From Candidatus Arcticimaribacter sp. (GTDB lineage Bacteria; Bacteroidota; Bacteroidia; Flavobacteriales; Flavobacteriaceae): DNA of 5,829 nucleotides. Below are positions 1 through 5,101 of the stretch, in pieces. Every line of letters starts with the position of its first letter. The stretch's first letter is position 1. The stretch lies in NCBI GenBank assembly GCA_011526275.1, contig WTJP01000171.1:1-5829 (forward strand), in the 5' to 3' direction. The notes below the pieces were generated by a model. It saw nothing but the letters and a program-made list of their open reading frames with translations. It was not told the origin of the DNA and searched no databases. The position numbers and the translations under genes are program-made.

Positions 1-1721
1 ACGACATGGGATTCGAAACCCCCTCAGACGTCCAAGCCAAAACCATTCCCTTACTTCTAGAAAAAGAAACCGATATTGTGGCACTCGCCCAAACGGGAAC
101 GGGAAAAACGGCGGCCTTTGGTTTCCCCATGTTACAAAAAATTGACCCCAGCAGCCGCACCACCCAAGGTTTGATTCTCTCCCCTACCCGAGAGTTGTGT
201 TTGCAAATTACTCAGGAGCTCAAACTTTACTCTAAGCACCTCAAAGGCATTAATGTAGTGGCCATCTACGGTGGAGCGAGCATTAACGACCAAGCCAAGG
301 CCGTAAAGAAAGGAGCACAAATTTTAGTGGCAACCCCCGGGCGTATGCAAGACATGCTGCGCCGTGGAATGATTAACCTCTCCAAAGTAGAATACTGTGT
401 ACTCGACGAGGCTGATGAAATGCTCAACATGGGCTTTTATGAAGACATCACCTCCATTTTAGCGAATACGCCCAACGATAAAAGTACTTGGCTCTTCTCG
501 GCCACCATGCCCAAAGAGGTAGCGGTGATTGCCAAAGAATTCATGTACCAACCCGAAGAGGTTACCGTGGGAACCAAAAATGCAGGAACCAAAAATGTTT
601 CGCATGAATACTACCAAGTTTCGGGGCGAGACCGCTACCCCGCTTTAAAGCGCTTGGCCGATGCGCATCCCGATATTTTTTCAGTGATTTTTTGCCGCAC
701 CAAACGCGACACCCAACGCGTAGCCGAAAAACTCATTGAAGACGGGTACAACGCGGGCGCCTTACACGGAGATTTAAGCCAAAATCAACGCGACATGGTG
801 ATGAAGGCTTTCCGCAATAAACAAATTCAAATGCTGGTGGCTACCGACGTAGCGGCTCGTGGAATCGATGTGGACAATGTGACCCACGTGATCAATTACC
901 AACTCCCCGATGAAATCGAAACCTACACCCACCGCTCTGGTCGAACCGGGCGTGCCGGGAACAAAGGGGTTTCCATGATCATTGTTACCCAAAGTGAATC
1001 CCGTAAAATTCGTGCGATTGAAAAAATCATACAGGCGAAAATCACCCCCAAGAAGATTCCAACGGGGATAGAAATTTGCGAAACCCAACTCTATCATTTA
1101 GCGCAAAAGATTCACCAAACCCAAGTCAATGACGAAATCACCCCCTACCTGCCCAAAGTAGAGGAAGTTCTCGACGACTTGAGTAAAGAGGAACTTATTC
1201 AGCGTTTGGTCTCGGTAGAATTTGCGCGCTTCCACAATTACTACAAAAACGCCAAAGACCTCAACAGCTCATCCAAAGAAGGCGATGGCGGACGTGAAAA
1301 AGTCAAGCACAACAAAAAAGACAGTACCCGCTTCTTTATCAATATTGGTGCCCGCGACGATTACAACTGGATGCATTTAAAAGATTTTTTAAAGTCAACC
1401 TTACAGTTAGATCAAGAGGAGGTATTCCATGTGGATGTTATGGACGGGTTCTCTTTCTTCAATACACCCAACAGCTTCCGCGAGAAGGTGATGGAAACCT
1501 TTAGCGACTTTAAACTCGACGGAAGAAAGATCAATGTAGAAATCTCGGAGAAAGCCCCCCGTGGAGGCGGTGGAGGAAAATACGGGAAACGCAAAGGTGG
1601 AGATCGCCGCAAAGACCGTAAAAGCTTTTTTAGCGATGGAGACGACTTCGCGAAAAAGAAAAAGAAAAAAGGCGGAAAAGGGAAAAAACCCAGTGGATTT
1701 GGCCGCCGTGCTAGACGTTAA
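1..1721 (+). CDS. DEAD-box ATP-dependent RNA helicase, DeaD/CsdA type (5' end missing)
   Basis: ATP-dependent RNA helicase that unwinds short RNA duplexes; the DeaD/CsdA/DbpA relatives act in ribosome assembly, cold adaptation and mRNA turnover in the cytoplasm. Counting from Met at base 6, all core motifs are intact: Q motif (TPSDVQ, 5-10), motif I AQTGTGKT (28-35), Ia PTREL (60-64), Ib TPGR (110-113), II DEAD (134-137), III SAT (165-167), V ARGIDV (284-289) and VI HRSGRTGRAG (309-318). Residues about 441-514 (starting RFFINIGARDDYNW) look like a DbpA-type RNA-binding domain. A Gly/Lys/Arg-rich tail follows (about 517-571, with a run of six or more Lys), typical of an unstructured RNA-binding extension. 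The frame is open to the window edge, and the Met lies inside the conserved 'DMGFE.PS.VQ' block just before the Q motif. It is therefore probably internal, with roughly 20 N-terminal residues missing. No frameshift is seen. Family assignment is very secure; the exact subfamily (CsdA or another Bacteroidota DEAD helicase) is less so. Confidence 0.96.
   Translation, partial: DMGFETPSDVQAKTIPLLLEKETDIVALAQTGTGKTAAFGFPMLQKIDPSSRTTQGLILSPTRELCLQITQELKLYSKHLKGINVVAIYGGASINDQAKAVKKGAQILVATPGRMQDMLRRGMINLSKVEYCVLDEADEMLNMGFYEDITSILANTPNDKSTWLFSATMPKEVAVIAKEFMYQPEEVTVGTKNAGTKNVSHEYYQVSGRDRYPALKRLADAHPDIFSVIFCRTKRDTQRVAEKLIEDGYNAGALHGDLSQNQRDMVMKAFRNKQIQMLVATDVAARGIDVDNVTHVINYQLPDEIETYTHRSGRTGRAGNKGVSMIIVTQSESRKIRAIEKIIQAKITPKKIPTGIEICETQLYHLAQKIHQTQVNDEITPYLPKVEEVLDDLSKEELIQRLVSVEFARFHNYYKNAKDLNSSSKEGDGGREKVKHNKKDSTRFFINIGARDDYNWMHLKDFLKSTLQLDQEEVFHVDVMDGFSFFNTPNSFREKVMETFSDFKLDGRKINVEISEKAPRGGGGGKYGKRKGGDRRKDRKSFFSDGDDFAKKKKKKGGKGKKPSGFGRRARR
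570..597 (+). repeat. Short tandem direct repeat (13-bp copies, period 15) inside the helicase gene
   Basis: GGAACCAAAAATG occurs at 570-582 and again at 585-597, separated by CA. In frame it encodes GTKNA-GTKNV (residues 189-198), in the linker between the two RecA-like domains. The reading frame is preserved. Because helicases of this group usually have a linker of similar length here, I infer this is local sequence similarity rather than a recent insertion. Confidence 0.6.
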
Positions 1722-1760
1722 AATATCCTAAGGGGGAAAGCAGACTCCATTTTTTCTTGC

Positions 1761-1768
1761 TACTTTTG
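1761..1768 (+). promoter_or_regulatory. Bacteroidota-type -7 promoter box, almost abutting the start codon
   Basis: TACTTTTG matches the Bacteroidota -7 consensus TAnnTTTG exactly. It ends 5 nt before the ATG at 1774, so transcription would begin at or within a few bases of the start codon, giving a very short leader or a leaderless message. No clear TTG-type -33 element is visible 17-20 nt upstream, where the sequence is purine-rich. The match is seen directly; promoter function is inferred. Confidence 0.5.
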
Positions 1769-1773
1769 TTGCT

Positions 1774-2541
1774 ATGCGGAAATTACTCAGCCTTGCTTTT
1801 CTATTCCTTAGTGCATTCCAATTTATTCACGCACAAGAAGGTACCACCTTGTTGAAAGGGAAGGTAAAAAACGACAGTACCGATGAGTTAATGACCAGCG
1901 TGCATGTACTCAACCTCAGTTCGGTTGAAGGGGTGATTACCGACCGTGACGGAAACTTTGAAATTGCCGTACAAGCACAAGACACCCTCTATTTCTCCTA
2001 CCTTGGTTACAAGCCGTTGAAAGTAGCTGTGAGCAACGACATGATTAAATTTGGTGCTCCTGTATTTCGCTTAACCCAACTCTCTTTTGCCTTAGAAGAA
2101 GTGATCGTACGTCCTTATCAACTCACAGGCTATTTGGACATCGATGTGCGCAAGGTACCCCTCAACCCCGCCGGACGATACAATATTCCCGGTTTGCCGC
2201 AGTCGGGTTATGAAGCGGGGAACCGCAACCGCTCTTCCATCTCAAAGGCCATTGGCTCTTTGTTTAACCCTGCCGATTTTCTCTACAACCTCTTCGGGAA
2301 AAACCCCAAACAAATGCGGAAACTCAAAAAAATGCGGGAAGACGATCAAATTAAAAGTTTATTGGGGACAAAATTCGACCGAGAGGTACTGGTGCAACTT
2401 TTGGGTATCGACCGCGTGAACTTGGACGAAATTTTACGCAACTGCAACTACTCCAACACCTTTATTCAACAAGCCAACGATTTACAGATTCTAGAGGCCA
2501 TTAGTGGCTGTTATGAGGAATACAAGATTTTACAATTGTAA
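1774..2541 (+). CDS. Secreted protein with carboxypeptidase-regulatory-like domain
   Basis: Role unknown; a predicted exported, probably periplasmic, protein of 255 residues. Residues 1-20 form a signal peptide (MRKLL, hydrophobic core, cleavage expected after HA before QE). Residues about 26-108 look like the CarboxypepD_reg-like beta-sandwich (PF13715 type): LKGKVKND near 27, VEGVITDRDGNFEI at 51-64, DTLYFSYLGYK at 70-80. This fold is often the N-terminal extension of TonB-dependent receptors, but here there is no plug or barrel. Instead, LEEVIVRPYQLTGYLDIDV (107-125) and a Pro/Gly-rich stretch (PGLPQSGYEAGN, 139-150) lead into a charged helical C-terminus, with FDREVLVQLL at 201-210 and Cys at 224 and 246. 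I believe this architecture recurs in Flavobacteriia as a stand-alone secreted family of about this length, but I cannot confirm that here. The start is supported by the signal peptide beginning at this Met. It probably forms an operon with the next gene, one base downstream. Confidence 0.88.
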   Translation: MRKLLSLAFLFLSAFQFIHAQEGTTLLKGKVKNDSTDELMTSVHVLNLSSVEGVITDRDGNFEIAVQAQDTLYFSYLGYKPLKVAVSNDMIKFGAPVFRLTQLSFALEEVIVRPYQLTGYLDIDVRKVPLNPAGRYNIPGLPQSGYEAGNRNRSSISKAIGSLFNPADFLYNLFGKNPKQMRKLKKMREDDQIKSLLGTKFDREVLVQLLGIDRVNLDEILRNCNYSNTFIQQANDLQILEAISGCYEEYKILQL

Positions 2542-2544
2542 AAT
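2527..2544. repeat. Perfect 18-bp palindrome across a stop/start junction
   Basis: ATTTTACAATTGTAAAAT is its own reverse complement, centred between 2535 and 2536. It contains the stop TAA (2539-2541) of the upstream gene and the first two bases of the ATG (2543-2545) of the next. As RNA it could fold into a 7-bp stem with an AAUU loop that pairs part of the start codon; as DNA it could be a site for a dimeric regulator. The symmetry is seen directly; any function is inference. Confidence 0.7.
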
Positions 2545-3070
2545 GAGTGCCTTAGAGGATTTGTTATTGCAATGTTTTGCCTCGGTTGCCGACCGAGAAA
2601 AAGCCGCAGCTTATATTGAAGCAGCCCCAGAACGCTTTCAAGAACTTTTCGATTTAGCTTGCTCCCCCAAAGACAGTCGCGCACATGTGGTTGCGGCTTG
2701 GGTATTGGAAAAATACAGCCTTCATCGATTGGAGGTGCTCGAAGACCAGCTCGACACTTTTCTACAAGGCGTGGCCATTCAAAAACACGAAAGCAAACGT
2801 CGCCCCATGATGAAACTCCTCTATCACTATTGCCGAAAGAAAGAACTCCGTGCACAATTAAGTAAAAAACAAATCGACGGGATTGTTGCCGCTTGTTTCG
2901 ACTATATGTTGGAAGCAGAAAAGGCAGCAGCCCTAGCCTTTGCGATGAAAACCCTGCACTTTTTCCGCCAACACGAAGATTGGATAGAAGAAGAATTACA
3001 GGCCTATATCGCCCAGCGGCTTCCCAACAGCAGCGCAGGATTTCGTTCGGTCGTACGTCAAATATCGTGA
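2543..3070 (+). CDS. Helical cytosolic protein of unknown function encoded upstream of purB
   Basis: Function not known. The 175-residue product has no signal peptide or membrane segment and is rich in Ala, Leu, Glu and Lys. It looks wholly alpha-helical, with helix pairs spaced about 35-45 residues apart (around 4-40, 45-78, 84-118, 120-157), suggesting a HEAT/ARM-like solenoid. Notable stretches are SRAHVVAAWVLEKY (45-58), ESKRRPMMKLLYHYC (83-97) and a C-terminal PNSSAGFRSVVRQ (161-173). From memory, flavobacterial genomes often carry a protein of this size and pattern just before purB, sometimes mislabelled 'adenylosuccinate lyase'; it has none of the PurB active-site motifs. I chose the ATG at 2543, one base after the upstream stop, over the in-frame ATG at 2504. 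The latter would overlap the preceding gene by 38 nt and add a 13-residue tail (MAVMRNTRF...) that does not look like part of the fold. Translation is probably coupled to the gene before it. Confidence 0.82.
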   Translation: MSALEDLLLQCFASVADREKAAAYIEAAPERFQELFDLACSPKDSRAHVVAAWVLEKYSLHRLEVLEDQLDTFLQGVAIQKHESKRRPMMKLLYHYCRKKELRAQLSKKQIDGIVAACFDYMLEAEKAAALAFAMKTLHFFRQHEDWIEEELQAYIAQRLPNSSAGFRSVVRQIS

Positions 3071-3076
3071 CACAGC

Positions 3077-3107
3077 TTTAGTGTTTACCCTAGAAGCCTT
3101 ATCTTTG
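3077..3107 (+). promoter_or_regulatory. Predicted purB promoter (-33/-7, Bacteroidota type)
   Basis: TATCTTTG at 3100-3107 is an exact match to the -7 consensus TAnnTTTG. TTTAG at 3077-3081, 18 nt upstream, is a plausible weak -33 element. The purB ATG lies 17 nt after the -7 box, so the leader would be only about 10-14 nt, with no Shine-Dalgarno sequence (the stretch is T-rich). This would let purB be transcribed independently of the two genes before it. Confidence 0.6.
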
Positions 3108-3124
3108 CCCTTTATTTTTTCGAT

Positions 3125-4468
3125 ATGAAACTCACCGCCTTAAATGCCATTTCACCCATCGACGGTCGCTACCGCAGTAAGACCAAAACCCTTGCCGCCT
3201 TTTTCTCGGAAGAAGCCTTAATCAAGTACCGTGTTCGGGTTGAAATCGAGTATTTCATTGCACTTTGTGAACTCCCCCTTCCTCAATTGGAAAGCTTTAA
3301 TCCTTCATTGTTTGAAGAATTGCGCAGCATCTATCAGCACTTTACCGAAGAAGATGCCAAAGAGGTCAAGGAAATCGAAAAAACCACCAACCACGACGTT
3401 AAGGCCGTAGAGTATTTTATCAAAAAAGAGTTTGATCGTCTTGAGTTACAAGAATACAAAGAGTTCATTCACTTTGGACTCACTTCCCAAGACATCAACA
3501 ACACCTCCATTCCGCTTTCGGTAAAAGAAGCGGTGGAGAAAGTATACTTGCCTAGCCTAGATGAAGTGCTGGAGCAATTAGCCGCTTTAGCAGAAGAGTA
3601 CAAAGAGGTACCCCTTTTGGCACGTACCCATGGTCAACCCGCTTCTCCTACCCGCTTGGGGAAAGAGATTGAGGTGTTTGTACAACGCATAAAAGAACAG
3701 CGAAACGCATTATTGCAAGTACCCCATGCAGCAAAATTTGGTGGGGCAACGGGTAATTTTAACGCCCATAAAGTGGCCTACCCCAAAAACGACTGGAAAG
3801 CTTTTGGACAAGATTTTGTCGAAAACCGTTTGGGCTTGCACCACTCCTTCCCTACCACACAAATCGAACACTACGACCACTTTGCTGGCTTGTGCGATGC
3901 CATGAAACGCATCAATACCATTCTCATTGATCTCGATCGTGATCTTTGGACCTATATTTCCATGGATTACTTTAAGCAAAAAATCAAAGCTGGAGAAGTA
4001 GGTTCCTCAGCAATGCCCCATAAAGTAAACCCCATTGACTTTGAAAATTCGGAAGGAAATTTGGGCATTGCCAATGCACTTTTCGGGTATTTAGCTGAAA
4101 AACTTCCCGTATCGCGTTTACAACGCGACTTGACAGATAGTACTGTTTTACGCAATATTGGAACCCCTTTTGGGCACTCCTTAATCGGATTCCAATCGAC
4201 CTTAAAAGGACTTGGAAAGCTGCTCCTCAATGAAGAAAAAATTAGAGAGGACCTGGAAAACAATTGGGCAGTTGTTGCAGAAGCAGTGCAAACCATCTTG
4301 CGTCGAGAAGGCTATCCTAATCCTTATGAAGCTTTAAAAGAACTCACCCGTACCAACGAAGCGGTTACGCAAGCCTCTATGCACGCTTTTATCGATCAAT
4401 TGGATATCGACAGTAAAGTTAAGGCCGAATTAAAAACGATTAACCCGTTCAACTACACGGGAATTTAG
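3125..4468 (+). CDS. purB: Adenylosuccinate lyase
   Basis: Catalyses two beta-eliminations releasing fumarate: SAICAR to AICAR in de novo purine synthesis, and adenylosuccinate to AMP. It is a cytoplasmic homotetramer of the fumarase/aspartase superfamily. The 447-residue protein resembles the E. coli-type PurB (456 aa) from end to end: N-terminal SPIDGRY (10-16), TTNHDVKAVEYF (87-98), TSQDINN (120-126), THGQP (168-172) with the conserved acid/base His169, TTQIEHYDH (244-252), and signature loop GSSAMPHKVNP (293-303) with the catalytic Ser at 294/295. This is followed by IDFENSEGN (304-312) and RDLTDSTVLRN (334-344). It ends at NPFNYTGI, a few residues shorter than E. coli PurB, which I take as normal for Bacteroidota. 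The start agrees with the family N-terminus. Its stop overlaps that of the convergent gene. Apart from the -7 box upstream, no regulatory element such as a purine riboswitch is visible. Confidence 0.98.
   Translation: MKLTALNAISPIDGRYRSKTKTLAAFFSEEALIKYRVRVEIEYFIALCELPLPQLESFNPSLFEELRSIYQHFTEEDAKEVKEIEKTTNHDVKAVEYFIKKEFDRLELQEYKEFIHFGLTSQDINNTSIPLSVKEAVEKVYLPSLDEVLEQLAALAEEYKEVPLLARTHGQPASPTRLGKEIEVFVQRIKEQRNALLQVPHAAKFGGATGNFNAHKVAYPKNDWKAFGQDFVENRLGLHHSFPTTQIEHYDHFAGLCDAMKRINTILIDLDRDLWTYISMDYFKQKIKAGEVGSSAMPHKVNPIDFENSEGNLGIANALFGYLAEKLPVSRLQRDLTDSTVLRNIGTPFGHSLIGFQSTLKGLGKLLLNEEKIREDLENNWAVVAEAVQTILRREGYPNPYEALKELTRTNEAVTQASMHAFIDQLDIDSKVKAELKTINPFNYTGI
4465..4468. other. Tail-to-tail overlap of two convergent stop codons
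   Basis: The purB stop TAG is at 4466-4468, and the minus-strand gene's stop TAA occupies 4467-4465, so the two genes overlap by 4 bp. No hairpin plus T-run is seen at the junction, so each transcript must end inside the other gene or by Rho-type termination. The overlap is seen directly; the transcriptional consequence is inferred. Confidence 0.9.
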
Positions 4469-5022
4469 TCTTTTAACGCATCCAGATATTCTCCGCCAGG
4501 CACATCGACCAGTTGTGTAATCATGGCTACCTGATTGAGGTCTATCTTACCCTCTATCTCCATTAAGACATAATCGAAACGGGTTTGTGTATCCAGTTGA
4601 ATGGAGTCGTTGTTGTCGATGTACGCTTGTAGTCCTTGAACAAACATGACTAAGCGTTCTACCGTACTCTCCCCACTGCCATAAATTGCAGCAAACTGTA
4701 CCCTGATCCCTTTTTCTGTAATGTTGAGGACAGAAGTAAGCGGAGTTTGTTGAATTTCGTTGGTGAGCCAACTTTCCATTTCCGTAGAAATCTCAGCATT
4801 TTTTGTACTCATTACCCGAAAACGGCGCAAGGACTGAATCATATCGATAAAGGCTTGGGAGTCGGGGTCGCTGGCGTTGACCTTGAACTTACTCAAGAGT
4901 TGAAACATTTGCGGACTAATGTTCAAATGGGTAACCTCTTTGTGGGTAGAAAAAGTGGAAAATACATCCTGAGCATGGAGGGTGGAAGTTAGAAAAAAGC
5001 AAAAAAGGAGCAGTCGTTTCAT
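4465..5022 (-). CDS. Secreted DUF4252-family protein
   Basis: Biochemical role unknown; a predicted exported protein of 185 residues. Residues 1-17 form a signal peptide (MKRLLLFCFF..., cleavage expected after HA before QD). There is no lipobox, since the only Cys is inside the hydrophobic core. The mature part fits the DUF4252 pattern common in Bacteroidota: VTHLNISPQMFQLLSKF (30-46), an acidic DPDSQAF segment (52-58), a LRRFRVMST strand (65-73), TEMESWL (80-86), a central strand region GIRVQFAAIYG (105-115), VERLVMFVQG (121-130), and a C-terminal YVLMEIEGKIDLNQVAMIT block (151-169) followed by VPGGEYLDAL (174-183). Length is usual for the family. DUF4252 genes often lie near sigma-factor or anti-sigma-like genes, but none is visible here. 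It is convergent with purB and divergent from the S41 lipoprotein gene. The family call rests on pattern recall, not a search. Confidence 0.85.
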   Translation of the reverse strand: MKRLLLFCFFLTSTLHAQDVFSTFSTHKEVTHLNISPQMFQLLSKFKVNASDPDSQAFIDMIQSLRRFRVMSTKNAEISTEMESWLTNEIQQTPLTSVLNITEKGIRVQFAAIYGSGESTVERLVMFVQGLQAYIDNNDSIQLDTQTRFDYVLMEIEGKIDLNQVAMITQLVDVPGGEYLDALKD

Positions 5023-5032
5023 TTGTGGAATA

Positions 5033-5049
5033 ATCTTTGCGCTAAAGAT
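5033..5049. repeat. Inverted repeat between divergent genes
   Basis: ATCTTT (5033-5038) and AAAGAT (5044-5049) are 6-bp arms around a 5-nt spacer. The left arm belongs to AATCTTTG on the plus strand and the right arm to TATCTTTA on the minus strand. The symmetry may therefore come from two opposed -7-like boxes rather than an operator. Length is modest, so chance is possible. Confidence 0.4.
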
Positions 5050-5050
5050 A
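5043..5050 (-). promoter_or_regulatory. Candidate -7 box for the DUF4252 gene
   Basis: Read on the minus strand, 5050-5043 is TATCTTTA, one mismatch from TAnnTTTG and 20 nt upstream of the ATG at 5022. No good -33 TTG is seen 17-20 nt further upstream. Position and partial match make it the best candidate in the spacer. Confidence 0.4.
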
Positions 5051-5070
5051 AGCGAAACCCAAAGGTTTTA

Positions 5071-5078
5071 TTAATTTG
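5071..5078 (+). promoter_or_regulatory. Weak -7-like box for the S41 lipoprotein gene
   Basis: TTAATTTG differs by one base from TAnnTTTG and lies 23 nt before the ATG at 5102. No clear -33 partner is present. An alternative is AATCTTTG at 5032-5039, also one mismatch, which would give a leader of about 60 nt. Neither can be preferred from sequence alone. Confidence 0.3.
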
Positions 5079-5101
5079 CATTTGCTTTTTAACCCACTCA
5101 C

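Noticed and set aside
774..1097. 107-codon minus-strand open frame opposite the helicase
   Set aside because: It lies wholly antisense to conserved helicase motifs, and its predicted protein resembles no family; it is a by-product of codon usage on the real strand.
1722..1773. Possible terminator after the helicase gene
   Set aside because: The 52-nt gap has a G-run and a T-run but no stem that pairs across them.
2144..2419. Plus-strand open frame in another frame within the secreted protein gene
   Set aside because: The overlapping gene has a signal peptide and a recognisable domain; this frame is Pro/Thr/Lys-rich shadow sequence.
2504..2542. Upstream in-frame ATG as start of the helical protein
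   Set aside because: It would overlap the preceding gene by 38 nt and add residues that do not fit the helical pattern; the ATG at 2543 is better placed for coupling.
3070..3084. ACAC-N7-GTGT hairpin as a terminator before purB
   Set aside because: The stem is only 4 bp and is not followed by a T-run; too weak to call.
3929..3944. Cluster of GATC sites with near-palindromic symmetry in purB
   Set aside because: It encodes the conserved IDLDRDLW stretch; Asp/Ile/Arg codons explain the GATC repeats.
3967..4296. 109-codon minus-strand open frame opposite purB
   Set aside because: Fully antisense to the conserved PurB signature region; no recognisable domain and no promoter-like sequence.
4747..4992. 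Plus-strand open frame opposite the DUF4252 gene
   Set aside because: Antisense to a gene with a clear signal peptide and family pattern; no support of its own.
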